From: JAEUNJ01 sp052035955
GTDB taxonomy: Bacteria; Pseudomonadota; Gammaproteobacteria; Burkholderiales; Rhodocyclaceae
DNA: 50,404 nt
Assembly (NCBI GenBank): GCA_052035955.1
Contig: JBPOHD010000118.1
Coordinates: forward strand, 1-50,404
Reading direction: 5' to 3'
Shown here: positions 17,068 through 25,816 of the stretch, piece after piece
Position numbering within the stretch: position 1 is the first letter of the stretch
How the letters are laid out: each line of letters opens with the position of its first letter
Position numbers and translations under genes: made by a program
Notes under the pieces: generated by a model
What the model was told of the DNA's origin: nothing
Database searches by the model: none
Seen by the model: only the letters and a program-made list of their open reading frames with translations

Positions 17068-18378
17068 ATGACCTATCGATTCGACACCCTGAGCCTGCAC
17101 GCCGGGCAGGTACCCGACGAGCGCTTCGGCGCCCGGGCAACGCCCATCTACTTCACCACCTCCTTCGTCTTCAAGGACTCTGAGCAGGCGGCGAGCCTGT
17201 TCAACATGGAGCGTGGCGGCCATGTCTATTCGCGCATTTCGAACCCGACCAACGCCGTGCTGGAGGAACGCATCGCCGCCCTGGAGGACGGGGTCGGGGC
17301 CGTCGCGACGGCCTCCGGCCAGGCGGCCCTGCACCTGGCCATCGCCACCCTGATGGGGGCCGGCGGCCATATCGTGGCCAGCCGATCGCTGTATGGCGGC
17401 TCCCACAACCTGCTCGACTACACCCTGCCCCGCTTCGGCATCGCCACCACTTTCGTGGACCCGCGCGACCTGGATGCCTGGCGCGCCGCCATCCGGCCCG
17501 AGACCCGGCTCCTGTTCGGCGAGACCCTGGGCAATCCCGGCCTCGACGTGCTCGACGTGCCGCGGGTCGCCGCCCTGGCCCACGACCATGGCCTGCCCCT
17601 GATGGTGGATTCGACCTTCACCACGCCCTGGCTCATGAAACCCGTGGAACTGGGTGCCGACCTGGTGTTCCATTCGGCCACCAAGTTCCTCGGCGGCCAC
17701 GGGGTGGCCATCGGCGGACTCCTGGTGGACGGCGGGACCTTCGACTGGGACGCCTCGGGCAAATTCCCGACGCTGACCGAACCCTACGACGGCTTCCACG
17801 GCATGGACTTCACGGAGGAATCCACCGTCGCCGCCTTCCTGATCCGTGCCCGCCGGGAGGGCTTGCGCGACTTCGGGGCCTGCCTGTCGCCGATGGCCGC
17901 CTTCCAGATCCTCCAGGGCCTCGAGACCCTGCCGCTGCGCATGGAGCGGCACATCGCCAACACCCGCCGCGTCGTTGCCCACCTGGCCGCCCACCCGGCG
18001 GTCGAGTCTGTGGGCTACCCGGAGCTCGATGGCCACCCGGACCGGGACCTGGCGGCGAAGCTGCTGCCGCGGGGCTGCGGCGCCGTGTTCGCCTTCACGC
18101 TCAAGGGCGGCCGCGAGGCCGGCCGCCAGTGCATCGAGGCCATGCGGGTCTTCTCGCACCTGGCCAACGTCGGCGATGCCAAGTCGCTGGTCATCCATCC
18201 GGCGTCGACCACCCACTTCCGCATGTCCGACGAAGCCCTGGCGGCCGCCGGAATACATCCGGGGACCATCCGGCTCTCGGTGGGCCTGGAAGACCCGGAC
18301 GACCTCCTGGAAGACCTGAACCGGGGCCTGGCCGCGGCCGCCCGCATCGCCGGCATCGACCTCAAGCGGAAGGGCTAG
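17068..18378 (+). CDS. metY: O-acetylhomoserine aminocarboxypropyltransferase (MetY)
   Basis: A 436-residue cytosolic PLP enzyme of the Cys/Met metabolism family. MetY joins O-acetylhomoserine and sulfide to make homocysteine. The opening FDTLSLHAGQVPDERFGAR and the segment SRISNPTNAVLEERIAALED are typical. The PLP lysine is in HSATKFLGGHGVAIGG. The C-terminal SLVIHPASTTHFRMSDEALA is the MetY/MetZ hallmark. Length favours MetY over the shorter MetZ, although O-succinylhomoserine as substrate cannot be excluded. The ATG at 17068 was chosen because the family start is MTYRFDTLSLH-like; the ribosome site is poor. Two genes follow closely, with the hydrolase four bases after the stop. Confidence 0.93.
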   Translation: MTYRFDTLSLHAGQVPDERFGARATPIYFTTSFVFKDSEQAASLFNMERGGHVYSRISNPTNAVLEERIAALEDGVGAVATASGQAALHLAIATLMGAGGHIVASRSLYGGSHNLLDYTLPRFGIATTFVDPRDLDAWRAAIRPETRLLFGETLGNPGLDVLDVPRVAALAHDHGLPLMVDSTFTTPWLMKPVELGADLVFHSATKFLGGHGVAIGGLLVDGGTFDWDASGKFPTLTEPYDGFHGMDFTEESTVAAFLIRARREGLRDFGACLSPMAAFQILQGLETLPLRMERHIANTRRVVAHLAAHPAVESVGYPELDGHPDRDLAAKLLPRGCGAVFAFTLKGGREAGRQCIEAMRVFSHLANVGDAKSLVIHPASTTHFRMSDEALAAAGIHPGTIRLSVGLEDPDDLLEDLNRGLAAAARIAGIDLKRKG

Positions 18379-18381
18379 GCC

Positions 18382-19176
18382 ATGGACCTGAACGTCGCCG
18401 GATTGCCCGCCTACGCCTATACGGGGGGCAGGCCCTTCGATGCCGCCCTGCCGGCCGTGATCTTCATCCACGGCGCCCAGCAGGACCACTCCTGCTGGCA
18501 TCTGCAGAGCCGCTGGTTCGCCCACCACGGCCGGGCCGTCCTGGCCCCCGACCTTCCGGGCCACGGCCGCAGCGCGGGCCCGCCCCTGGACAACGTGGAG
18601 GCCATCTCCGCCTGGATCCTCGCCCTGATGGATGCCGCAGGCGTCCGCCAGGCCACGCTCATCGGCCACAGCATGGGCTCCCTGGTCGCCCTGGAGACGG
18701 CGGGCAGCCGTCCGGACCGCGTCTCCCGGCTGGTCCTCGTCTGCACGTCCGTCCCCATGCCGGTGTCCGAAGCCCTGCTGAAGACCACCGTCGAGAACGA
18801 GGCGAAGGCCATCGCCATGATCAACGACTGGTCCCACGGGGCCAGGGCCCACATGGGCGACGCCCCGGTGCCGGGCCTCTGGATCCTCGGCATGAGCCGG
18901 CGGCTCATGGAGCGGCAGAAGCGCGGCGTGCTGGCCAACGACTTCTCCGCCTGCAATGCCTACCTGGGGGGCGAGGCGGCCTCCGCCCGCGTCTCCTGCC
19001 CGACCCTGGTGGTGATCGGCGCCCGGGACCAGATGACCGTGCCGAAGGCCGGCAAGGCCGCCGCGGCGCGCATCGCCGGCGCCCGGACGGCAGTGATCCC
19101 CGACATCGGCCACGGGCCGATGAGCGAGCGTTCCGACGGATTTCTCGATATCCTGCGAGAATTCGTCGTGACCTGA
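18382..19176 (+). CDS. Alpha/beta-fold hydrolase
   Basis: A 264-residue cytosolic serine hydrolase. The oxyanion strand is VIFIHGAQQDHSCWHLQSRW, followed by the PDLPGHGRS turn. The nucleophile elbow is LIGHSMGSLVALE, the acid lies in VIGARDQMTVP and the histidine in DIGHGPMSE. It begins four bases after metY, so it is co-transcribed. One possibility is a thioesterase or esterase linked to sulfur amino acid metabolism, but homoserine acetyltransferase (MetX) is much longer and differs, so it is not that enzyme. The substrate cannot be told. Confidence 0.88.
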   Translation: MDLNVAGLPAYAYTGGRPFDAALPAVIFIHGAQQDHSCWHLQSRWFAHHGRAVLAPDLPGHGRSAGPPLDNVEAISAWILALMDAAGVRQATLIGHSMGSLVALETAGSRPDRVSRLVLVCTSVPMPVSEALLKTTVENEAKAIAMINDWSHGARAHMGDAPVPGLWILGMSRRLMERQKRGVLANDFSACNAYLGGEAASARVSCPTLVVIGARDQMTVPKAGKAAAARIAGARTAVIPDIGHGPMSERSDGFLDILREFVVT

Positions 19177-19194
19177 AACATTCAAGGGGAATCC

Positions 19195-19980
19195 ATGTCG
19201 CCGCCCGTGTCGCCGGAAGATCGCGCCCCGTTTCCGACCATCCGCGATGGCCTCGACGCCGGGGCGCCCTTCCGCTGGCTCTCGGACGGGCTCGACGACT
19301 TCAAGGCCTGCAAGACGGCGAGCCTGTTCTACGGCGCCTGCTTCGTGGTCATGGGCTGGGTCCTGGTGGTGGCCTTCAAGCACGCGGTGCAGCTGATCAC
19401 CGCGGTCACGACCGGATTCTTCCTGGTCGGCCCCTTCTTCGCCATCGGCCTCTACGAGCTCTCGCGCCGGCGCGAGCGCAAGCTGCCGCCGGAATTGGCG
19501 CCGACCCTGGCGGTCTGGAAGGCGAACGCCGCGGCCATCGGCATCTACTCCCTGGTGCTGATCGTCCTCTACCTCCTCTGGGCCCGCGCGTCGATGGTCA
19601 CCTTCGCACTCTTCTATACCGGCGGCATTCCCACCGCGGAAACCTTCGTGGCCGAGGTGGCGCGCTTCGAGAACCTCGAGTTCCTGTTCGCCTACTTCGT
19701 GGTCGGCGGCATCTTCGCCCTGCTCGCCTTCGCCTTCAGCGTCGTTTCCATCCCCCTGATGCTCGATCGCGGGCAGGACACGGTGACGGCGATGATCGCC
19801 AGTTTCCTGGCCCTGGTGCGGAATCCGGGCGCCATGGTGGTGTGGGCCCTGATGATCGTCACGCTGGCGGCGGTCGGCATCGCCACCGCCTTCGTCGGGC
19901 TGGTCATCACCGGTCCCCTGCTCGGCCACGCGACCTGGCACGCCTACCGGGACCTGGTGGAACCGGCGCGATCCGCCTAG
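19195..19980 (+). CDS. DUF2189 integral membrane protein
   Basis: A 261-residue inner-membrane protein with about six hydrophobic segments. It matches the DUF2189 family: a soluble lead ending GAPFRWLSDGLDDFKACK, then helices including TGFFLVGPFFAIGLYELSRR, SVVSIPLMLDRGQDTVTAMI and GLVITGPLLGHATWHAYRDL. The family is of unknown function and is common in proteobacteria, sometimes annotated as cytochrome c oxidase-associated. An AAGGGGA site precedes the ATG, 18 bases after the hydrolase. Likely the last gene of the metY transcript. Confidence 0.85.
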   Translation: MSPPVSPEDRAPFPTIRDGLDAGAPFRWLSDGLDDFKACKTASLFYGACFVVMGWVLVVAFKHAVQLITAVTTGFFLVGPFFAIGLYELSRRRERKLPPELAPTLAVWKANAAAIGIYSLVLIVLYLLWARASMVTFALFYTGGIPTAETFVAEVARFENLEFLFAYFVVGGIFALLAFAFSVVSIPLMLDRGQDTVTAMIASFLALVRNPGAMVVWALMIVTLAAVGIATAFVGLVITGPLLGHATWHAYRDLVEPARSA

Positions 19981-20117
19981 GTCGCCACGGGTGCCACCCG
20001 GCCGCCGGGCGGTGCCGCCGGACCGAAACCACCGGGCCTTTTCCGGGATAATGATGGCCGGTGCATTTCCCCGCGGACCCAACGTCCGCCAGCCCTGACA
20101 GCCCTGCCGGACCGACG

Positions 20118-21305
20118 ATGAACCCCACCCCCCGCTCCGGGCGAGCCCTCGTGCGCGTCGCCGCCCTTCTTGTCGTCGTCGCCCTGCTGGTCGCCGGCTT
20201 CCTCTGGGCCACGAAGCCGAAACCCGTCGCCGTCATCCTCGCCGCCGTCGAGGAAGGCCGCGTCGAAACGACCGTGGCGAACACCCGGGCCGGCTCCGTG
20301 ACCGCCTGCCGGCGCGCCAAGGTGGCCCCCAACTCGGGTGGCCGCATCGCCCGCCTCCCGGTCAAGGAAGGTGACCGGGTAGCCGCCGGCGCCCTGCTGC
20401 TGGAACTCTGGAACGACGACCTGGCGGCGCGGGAAAGGCTCTCCCGGGAGCAGCTCGGCACGGCACGCGCCCGGGTCATGGAGGTCTGCCAGATCGCCCG
20501 GGCAGCAGCCAGCGAGGCCCGCCAGGCCAGGCAGTTGCGCGACAAGGGCTTCATCTCGGAGGAGAAGGTGGTGCGCTCGGAAGCCGAGGCGGCCTCCCGC
20601 CAGGCCTCCTGCGATTCTGCGGGAGCCCAGGTCCGGGAAGCCGAGGCACGCATCGCCGCTTCGCGCGCCGATACGGAACGGACCGTGCTGCGGGCCCCCT
20701 TCGCCGGCATCGTGGCCGAGATCAACGGCGAGCTGGGCGAGTACCTGACCCCGTCGCCACCGGGCATCCCGACCCTCCCGGCCATCGACCTGATCGACGA
20801 TTCCTGCCTCTACGTGACCGCGCCCATCGACGAGGTGGACGCGGCCCAGCTGCAGGTCGGCATGAAGGGCCGCATCACGCTGGATGCCTACCGGGGCCGG
20901 CATTTCGCCGGCCATGTGCGCCGCATCGCCCCCTACGTCCTGGCCCTGGAGAAACAGGCGCGCACGGTCGAGGTGGAGGTGGAGTTCGAGGAGGCCGGCG
21001 ACGCGAAACATCTGCTCGTGGGCTACAGCGCCGACATCGAGGTGGTCGTGGAGTCCCGCCCGAAGGTGCTCCGCATCCCGACCGCAGCCCTGATGCCGGG
21101 CAACCGCGTCCTCGTCCTCGGCGCCGACGACAGACTGGAGGAACGCAAGCTCGACACCGGCCTGGCCAACTGGGAATTCACGGAAGTGAAATCCGGCCTC
21201 AAGGCCGGGGACAAGGTGGTCACCTCCCTGGACCGGGAGGGCCTGAAGCCGGGCGCGCGTGCCGTCGAGGAAGCGGCAAGGCCGGCCGCCGCGGGCGGGA
21301 AGTAG
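20118..21305 (+). CDS. Periplasmic adaptor (HlyD/MacA-type) of an ABC export system
   Basis: A 395-residue membrane-fusion protein. One anchor helix at residues 11-29 (VRVAALLVVVALLVAGFLW) is followed by the first lipoyl half ARLPVKEGDRVAAGALLLEL. A helical hairpin with RQLRDKGFISEEKVVRSEAE comes next. The second lipoyl half is VLRAPFAGIVAEINGELGEY, then a beta-barrel domain. It is unusual in having two cysteines in the hairpin. A GTG at 20061 could add 19 residues; I prefer the ATG at 20118 because it places the anchor at the N-terminus, but neither has a good ribosome site. It heads a cluster with an ABC ATPase and two permeases and should link them across the periplasm. Confidence 0.87.
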   Translation: MNPTPRSGRALVRVAALLVVVALLVAGFLWATKPKPVAVILAAVEEGRVETTVANTRAGSVTACRRAKVAPNSGGRIARLPVKEGDRVAAGALLLELWNDDLAARERLSREQLGTARARVMEVCQIARAAASEARQARQLRDKGFISEEKVVRSEAEAASRQASCDSAGAQVREAEARIAASRADTERTVLRAPFAGIVAEINGELGEYLTPSPPGIPTLPAIDLIDDSCLYVTAPIDEVDAAQLQVGMKGRITLDAYRGRHFAGHVRRIAPYVLALEKQARTVEVEVEFEEAGDAKHLLVGYSADIEVVVESRPKVLRIPTAALMPGNRVLVLGADDRLEERKLDTGLANWEFTEVKSGLKAGDKVVTSLDREGLKPGARAVEEAARPAAAGGK

Positions 21306-21454
21306 GCTCCGCTCCAGTACCAGGGCGTGAAGACGCAAGGCTCGAAAAGGACCCCGATGGGCAACGCACCCCGAAGCGCCCGATCATCCTTGCCGATGCC
21401 GGCCGTCCTTCCCGGCGCCGGGCCGCTCCGCGGCCGCGCGGCGAGGTTTCCACG

Positions 21455-22126
21455 ATGATCCGGCTCACCGGCATCGAGCGCGTCTTCACCGTCGGCGACG
21501 AGCAGGTCCACGCCCTGCGCGGCGTGAGCCTCGCCATCGAGCAGGGGGAATACCTGTCCATCATGGGGCCGTCGGGGTCCGGCAAGTCGTCCCTGCTCAA
21601 CGTGCTGGGCCTGCTGGACCGTCCGAACGCCGGCCGCTACGAGCTGGAGGACCGGGACGTGACCGGACTCTCGGACGACGAGCTGGCCCGGGTCCGCCGC
21701 GAGAAGATCGGCTTCGTCTTCCAGTTCTTCCACCTGGTCCCCCGCCTGACGGCGGAACAGAACATCGAGCTGCCCATGGTGCTGGCCGGGCTGGAACCCG
21801 CCGAGCGGCGCCGCCGCCTCGATCGCCTGCTCGCCGAGTACGGCCTCGAGCCGCGGGCCCGCCATCGGCCCGACCAGCTTTCGGGAGGCCAGTGCCAGCG
21901 GGTGGCCATCGCCAGGGCGATGTCCATGAATCCCGGGGTCATCCTGGCCGACGAGCCCACCGGCAACCTGGACCGCAGCACCGGCCAGGAAGTGATCGCC
22001 CTCCTCGAAGGCCTTCACGCCCGGGGCGGCACCCTGATCATGGTCACCCACGATGCCGAGATCGGCAGCCGGGCGAAGCGGCGCATCCGCATCGTGGACG
22101 GCCACATCGTCGGGGACGAGCAATGA
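21455..22126 (+). CDS. ABC transporter ATPase, MacB/LolD-like
   Basis: A 223-residue ATPase. Walker A is MGPSGSGKSSLLNVLG, the Q-loop is FVFQFFHLVPRLTAEQN, the signature LSGGQCQRVAIARAM, Walker B VILADEPTGNLD and the switch histidine in MVTHDAEIGSRA. The signature has Cys where most members have Gln (LSGGQQQ). The size and motifs fit the MacB/LolD/FtsE class, which drives mechanotransmission rather than classical transport. A GAGG site lies before the ATG. It is followed immediately by two permease genes, so the working complex probably contains two ATPase copies and one copy of each permease. Confidence 0.93.
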   Translation: MIRLTGIERVFTVGDEQVHALRGVSLAIEQGEYLSIMGPSGSGKSSLLNVLGLLDRPNAGRYELEDRDVTGLSDDELARVRREKIGFVFQFFHLVPRLTAEQNIELPMVLAGLEPAERRRRLDRLLAEYGLEPRARHRPDQLSGGQCQRVAIARAMSMNPGVILADEPTGNLDRSTGQEVIALLEGLHARGGTLIMVTHDAEIGSRAKRRIRIVDGHIVGDEQ

Positions 22127-22151
22127 ACTCCGGGGCGCAGCCCCGCCCGCC

Positions 22152-23360
22152 GTGCGTTTCGCCGACCTGATCGATTTCGCCTGGCAGGTGGTGCGCGGCA
22201 GCCGATCGCGGACCTTCCTGATCCTGCTCGCCATGAGCATCGGCGTCGCCGCGGTGATCGTGGTCAGTTCCCTTGGCGAGGGCGCCCGCCGCTACGTGCT
22301 CAACCAGTTCGGATCCCTGGGCACCAATCTGATCATCATGCTCCCGGGGCGCTCGGAAACGGGCGGCATCAATCCCGGCGTGGTGGTGGCCAAGACGCCC
22401 CGCAGCCTCACCCTCGACGATACCCTGGCGCTCATGCGCAGCCGCGCCGTGCGCCGGGCGGCGCCGCTGATCGTGGGCGCCGGCGACCTCCGCTGGGGCT
22501 CGAAGAGCCGCGAGACCCCGGTCCTCGGCTCGACCGCGGCCATGCTGGAGATCCGCCACATGGAACTCGCCCAGGGCCATTTCCTGCCCGAGGGCGACCC
22601 GCATCACGCCCAGCCCGTCTGCGTGCTGGGCGCCAAGCTGCGCCGGGAACTGTTCGCCGGCCAGCAGGCCCTGGGGGAGTGGGTGCGCATCGGCGACCGC
22701 CGCTTCCGGGTGGTCGGCGTACTCGCCGCCCAGGGCGAATCCCTGGGCTTCAATACCGACGAGATCATCATCATTCCCGTGTCCTCCGCCCAGGCCCTGT
22801 TCAACACCGAGGCCCTGTTCCGGGTCCTCGTGGAGGCGAAGAGCCGCGAGCAGGTACCGCAGGCCAAGGCCGACGTCGAGGAGATCATTCGCCTGCGCCA
22901 CGAGGGCGAACGCGACGTCACGGTGATCACCCAGGATGCGGTGCTGGCCACCTTCGACCGGATCCTGAACGCGCTGACGCTGGCCGTCGGCGGCATCGCG
23001 GGCATCAGCCTGGGCGTCGCCGGCATCCTGATCATGAACGTGATGCTGATCTCGGTGACCCAGCGGCGCGGGGAGATCGGGCTCCTCAAGGCCCTGGGGG
23101 CCACGGGCGGGCAGATCCGTGCGGTCTTCTTCACCGAGGCCGTCATGCTCGCCCTGGGCGGCGCCGCGGTCGGCCTGAGCATCGGCAAGCTCGGCCAGTG
23201 GATGATCGGCCAGGTCTACCCGGGCATTCCCTTCTCGCCGCCCTGGTGGGCCTTGATCGCGGCGCCGCTGACGGCCGTCGTGACCTCCATCCTGTTCTCC
23301 GTCTCGCCGGCCCGCCGGGCGGCGAAACTCGATCCGGTGGCGGCGCTCTCGAGGCGATAA
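22152..23360 (+). CDS. ABC permease, FtsX/MacB type (first of two)
   Basis: A 402-residue permease. An N-terminal helix (about residues 18-38, around RTFLILLAMSIGVAAVIVVS) is followed by a large periplasmic MacB-type domain including VLGAKLRRELFAGQQALGEW. Three helices lie in the C-terminal FtsX domain (VGGIAGISLGVAGILIMNVM, RGEIGLLKALGATGGQI). The end SPARRAAKLDPVAALSRR is the family's terminal coupling motif. The start is a GTG at 22152, 25 bases after the ATPase stop and without a clear ribosome site; no better start exists that does not run deep into the ATPase gene. Confidence 0.88.
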   Translation: MRFADLIDFAWQVVRGSRSRTFLILLAMSIGVAAVIVVSSLGEGARRYVLNQFGSLGTNLIIMLPGRSETGGINPGVVVAKTPRSLTLDDTLALMRSRAVRRAAPLIVGAGDLRWGSKSRETPVLGSTAAMLEIRHMELAQGHFLPEGDPHHAQPVCVLGAKLRRELFAGQQALGEWVRIGDRRFRVVGVLAAQGESLGFNTDEIIIIPVSSAQALFNTEALFRVLVEAKSREQVPQAKADVEEIIRLRHEGERDVTVITQDAVLATFDRILNALTLAVGGIAGISLGVAGILIMNVMLISVTQRRGEIGLLKALGATGGQIRAVFFTEAVMLALGGAAVGLSIGKLGQWMIGQVYPGIPFSPPWWALIAAPLTAVVTSILFSVSPARRAAKLDPVAALSRR

Positions 23361-23364
23361 GGAC

Positions 23365-24564
23365 ATGCGCTCGGGCGACTTCCTCCGCTTCACGCTGCTC
23401 TCCCTGGGCTCGCATCCGTTGCGGACTTTCCTCACTGCGCTGGGGATCGCCGTCGGCATTGCCGCGGTGATCCTGCTCACCAGCATCGGCGAAGGCCTCC
23501 ACCGCTTCGTCATCGACGAGTTCACCCAGTTCGGCACCAACCTGATCGGCATCGCGCCCGGCAAGACCACGACCCGGGGCGGCTCCATCGGCGCCATCAA
23601 CACCGTCCGGCCCCTGTCCATCGACGATGCGCTGGCCCTGCGCCGGGCCCCCCATGTCCTGGCCACGGACCCCCTGATCCAGGGCAACGGCGACGTGGAG
23701 CACGAGGGGAAGACGCGCCGGGTGACGCTCTACGGCGTCAGCCACGCCTTCGTCGAGACCCTGCGCATGCGCGTCGCGACGGGCGACTTCCTCCCGGACG
23801 ACGACCCTCGCACCGCCCGGGCATTCGTGGTCCTGGGCGCGAAGGTGGCCCGGGAGCTTTTCGGCGAGGTGCCGCCCCTGGGCGCGCGCATCCGCGCCGG
23901 CGGCGAGCGCTACCGGGTCATCGGCGTCATGGCGCCGAAGGGCCAGGTCCTGGGTTTCGACCTGGACGACACGGTGTACATCCCGGTCGGCCGGGCCATG
24001 GAGATGTTCAACCGGGAAAGCCTGATGGAAATCCATGTCACCTACGAGCCGACCGCACCGCTCGCGGAGGTGGAGGCGGGATTGCGACAGGTGCTCGTGG
24101 CCCGCCACGGAAGGGAGGACTTCACGATCACGCCCCAGCAGAAGATGCTGGAGGTCTTCGGCACGATATTGAACGCGATCACCTTCGCCGTGGCGGCCAT
24201 CGGCGGCATCTCCCTCCTGGTGGGTGGCGTCGGCATCCTGACCATCCTGACCATCGCCGTCGCCGAGCGGACATCCGAAATCGGCCTGCTGCGCGCCATC
24301 GGGGCCACCCAGCGGCGCATCCTGCTGCTCTTCCTCGGCGAAGCGGCCGTGCTGGCGGCCCTGGGCGGCATCGCAGGCCTGGCGCTGGGCTGGTCGATCG
24401 CCCTCGTCCTCGGCGCCGTCCTACCGGCGCTGCCGATCCACACCCCCTGGTCCTATGCGGTCGTCGCCGAGGTCTCGGCCGTCACCGTGGGCCTGGTCGC
24501 CGGCGTCCTGCCGGCCCGCCGGGCCGCCCGCCTCGATCCCCTGGAAGCGCTGCGCTCGGAATGA
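23365..24564 (+). CDS. ABC permease, FtsX/MacB type (second of two)
   Basis: A 399-residue permease related to, but clearly different from, the one just upstream. Its first helix is LRTFLTALGIAVGIAAVILL, then a periplasmic domain with VLGAKVARELFGEVPPLGAR. The FtsX core contains ISLLVGGVGILTILTIAVAE and ERTSEIGLLRAIGATQRRIL. It ends LPARRAARLDPLEALRSE. An AAGGA site precedes the ATG four bases after the first permease. Two non-identical permeases suggest a heterodimer, as in LolCDE, in contrast to the MacB homodimer. The last codons overlap the following MFS gene in ATGA. Confidence 0.9.
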   Translation: MRSGDFLRFTLLSLGSHPLRTFLTALGIAVGIAAVILLTSIGEGLHRFVIDEFTQFGTNLIGIAPGKTTTRGGSIGAINTVRPLSIDDALALRRAPHVLATDPLIQGNGDVEHEGKTRRVTLYGVSHAFVETLRMRVATGDFLPDDDPRTARAFVVLGAKVARELFGEVPPLGARIRAGGERYRVIGVMAPKGQVLGFDLDDTVYIPVGRAMEMFNRESLMEIHVTYEPTAPLAEVEAGLRQVLVARHGREDFTITPQQKMLEVFGTILNAITFAVAAIGGISLLVGGVGILTILTIAVAERTSEIGLLRAIGATQRRILLLFLGEAAVLAALGGIAGLALGWSIALVLGAVLPALPIHTPWSYAVVAEVSAVTVGLVAGVLPARRAARLDPLEALRSE

Positions 24565-25727
24565 GGCGGGACCTGCGCAACATCCCGCTGCTGGCTGCCT
24601 GCCAGGCCCTGCTGCTGATGAACGGCGTGACCCTGATCGCAGTCAATACCCTGGTCGGCCTTTCCCTGGCGCCGAGCCGATCCCTGGCCTCCCTGCCCGT
24701 CACCGCCTATGTGGTCGGCACGGCCCTGACGACCGTCCCCGCCGCCCACTTCATGAAGCGCCATGGCCGACGGGCGGGCTTCATGCTCGGGGCCCTGATC
24801 GGCATGGCCGGCGGCCTGGTCAGCGCCCTGGCCGTCGACGCCGCGGGCTTCTGGCTCCTGTGCCTCGGCACGCTGATGGGTGGCTGCTACAACGCCTTCG
24901 GTTTGCAATACCGTTTCGCCGCCGCCGACGCCGCCCCGGCCGACTGGAAGAGCCGGGCCATCTCGCTGACCCTGGCCGGCGGCATCCTGGGCGGCATCCT
25001 GGGACCGGAGACCGGCAAGCTGACGCGGGACCTCCTGGCCCCGCCCTTCCTCGCCAGCTACCTGACCCTGACCGCCTACGCCTTCGCGGCCCTGCTCGTT
25101 TCCAGCCGCCTCGACATCCCGCCGCTGACGGCACACCAGCAGGCTTCGGGAGGACGGCCCCTGCGCGATATCGCACGCCAACCGTCCTTCGCAGTCGCCG
25201 TGCTGTCGGCCGCCGGCGGTTATGGCGTCATGAACCTGCTGATGACGGCGACGCCGCTGGCCATGCAAATGTGCGGCCATCCCTTCGCCGAGGCCGCCTT
25301 CGTGCTCGAGTGGCACGTGATCGGCATGTTTGCCCCCTCCTTCTTCACGGGCGACCTGATCCGTCGCTTCGGCGCCGGGCGGATCATCGCCACCGGGGCC
25401 GCCCTGCTCCTGGTCAGCGTCGCCCTGAATCTGGCCGGAACCACCGTCGGCCATTTCTGGGCCGGGCTCGTCACGCTGGGTGTCGGCTGGAACTTCCTCT
25501 ACCTCGGCGGGACGACCCTGTTGACCGAGACCCACCGGCCGGAGGAGCGAGCCAAGGTCCAGGGCGGAAACGACTTCCTGGTCTTCGCGGTCCAGGGCGT
25601 GACCTCCCTGGGGGCCGGCGCCCTGATCACCGGCGACGGCTGGCAGGCCCTCAACCTGCTGGCCCTGCCCATCGTGCTGGCCACCGGCGCGGCCAGTCTC
25701 TGGTATCTGGGCCACACCCGGCGCTGA
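24561..25727 (+). CDS. MFS transporter at the end of the ABC export cluster
   Basis: A 388-residue inner-membrane carrier with about 12 helices. The first-half loop motif is AHFMKRHGRRAGFMLGALIG. Also visible are AGGILGGILGPETGKLTRDL in helix 5 and TGDLIRRFGAGRIIATGAAL at the corresponding loop of the second half. The ATG overlaps the permease stop (ATGA), so it is translated with the ABC genes. Having an MFS carrier coupled to a LolCDE-like exporter is uncommon. It may supply substrate to the exporter or be a separate efflux route for the same compound; sequence does not decide. Confidence 0.87.
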   Translation: MRRDLRNIPLLAACQALLLMNGVTLIAVNTLVGLSLAPSRSLASLPVTAYVVGTALTTVPAAHFMKRHGRRAGFMLGALIGMAGGLVSALAVDAAGFWLLCLGTLMGGCYNAFGLQYRFAAADAAPADWKSRAISLTLAGGILGGILGPETGKLTRDLLAPPFLASYLTLTAYAFAALLVSSRLDIPPLTAHQQASGGRPLRDIARQPSFAVAVLSAAGGYGVMNLLMTATPLAMQMCGHPFAEAAFVLEWHVIGMFAPSFFTGDLIRRFGAGRIIATGAALLLVSVALNLAGTTVGHFWAGLVTLGVGWNFLYLGGTTLLTETHRPEERAKVQGGNDFLVFAVQGVTSLGAGALITGDGWQALNLLALPIVLATGAASLWYLGHTRR

Positions 25728-25816
25728 ACCGGGTCCCGTTTCACCCGGCCTCCCGGGTTTGGTTGGATAATTCCCCGTAATATGGCAATGCATCTTCATT
25801 GCCGCCTCCGGAGAAC

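Noticed and set aside
16774..20082. A 1,102-codon open frame on the minus strand
   Set aside because: It runs antisense through metY, the hydrolase and DUF2189 genes, has Gly/Arg/His-rich low-information sequence and no recognisable domain.
25729..25748. Hairpin CCGGGT/ACCCGG after the MFS gene as a terminator
   Set aside because: The stem is only six bases and no T-tract follows.
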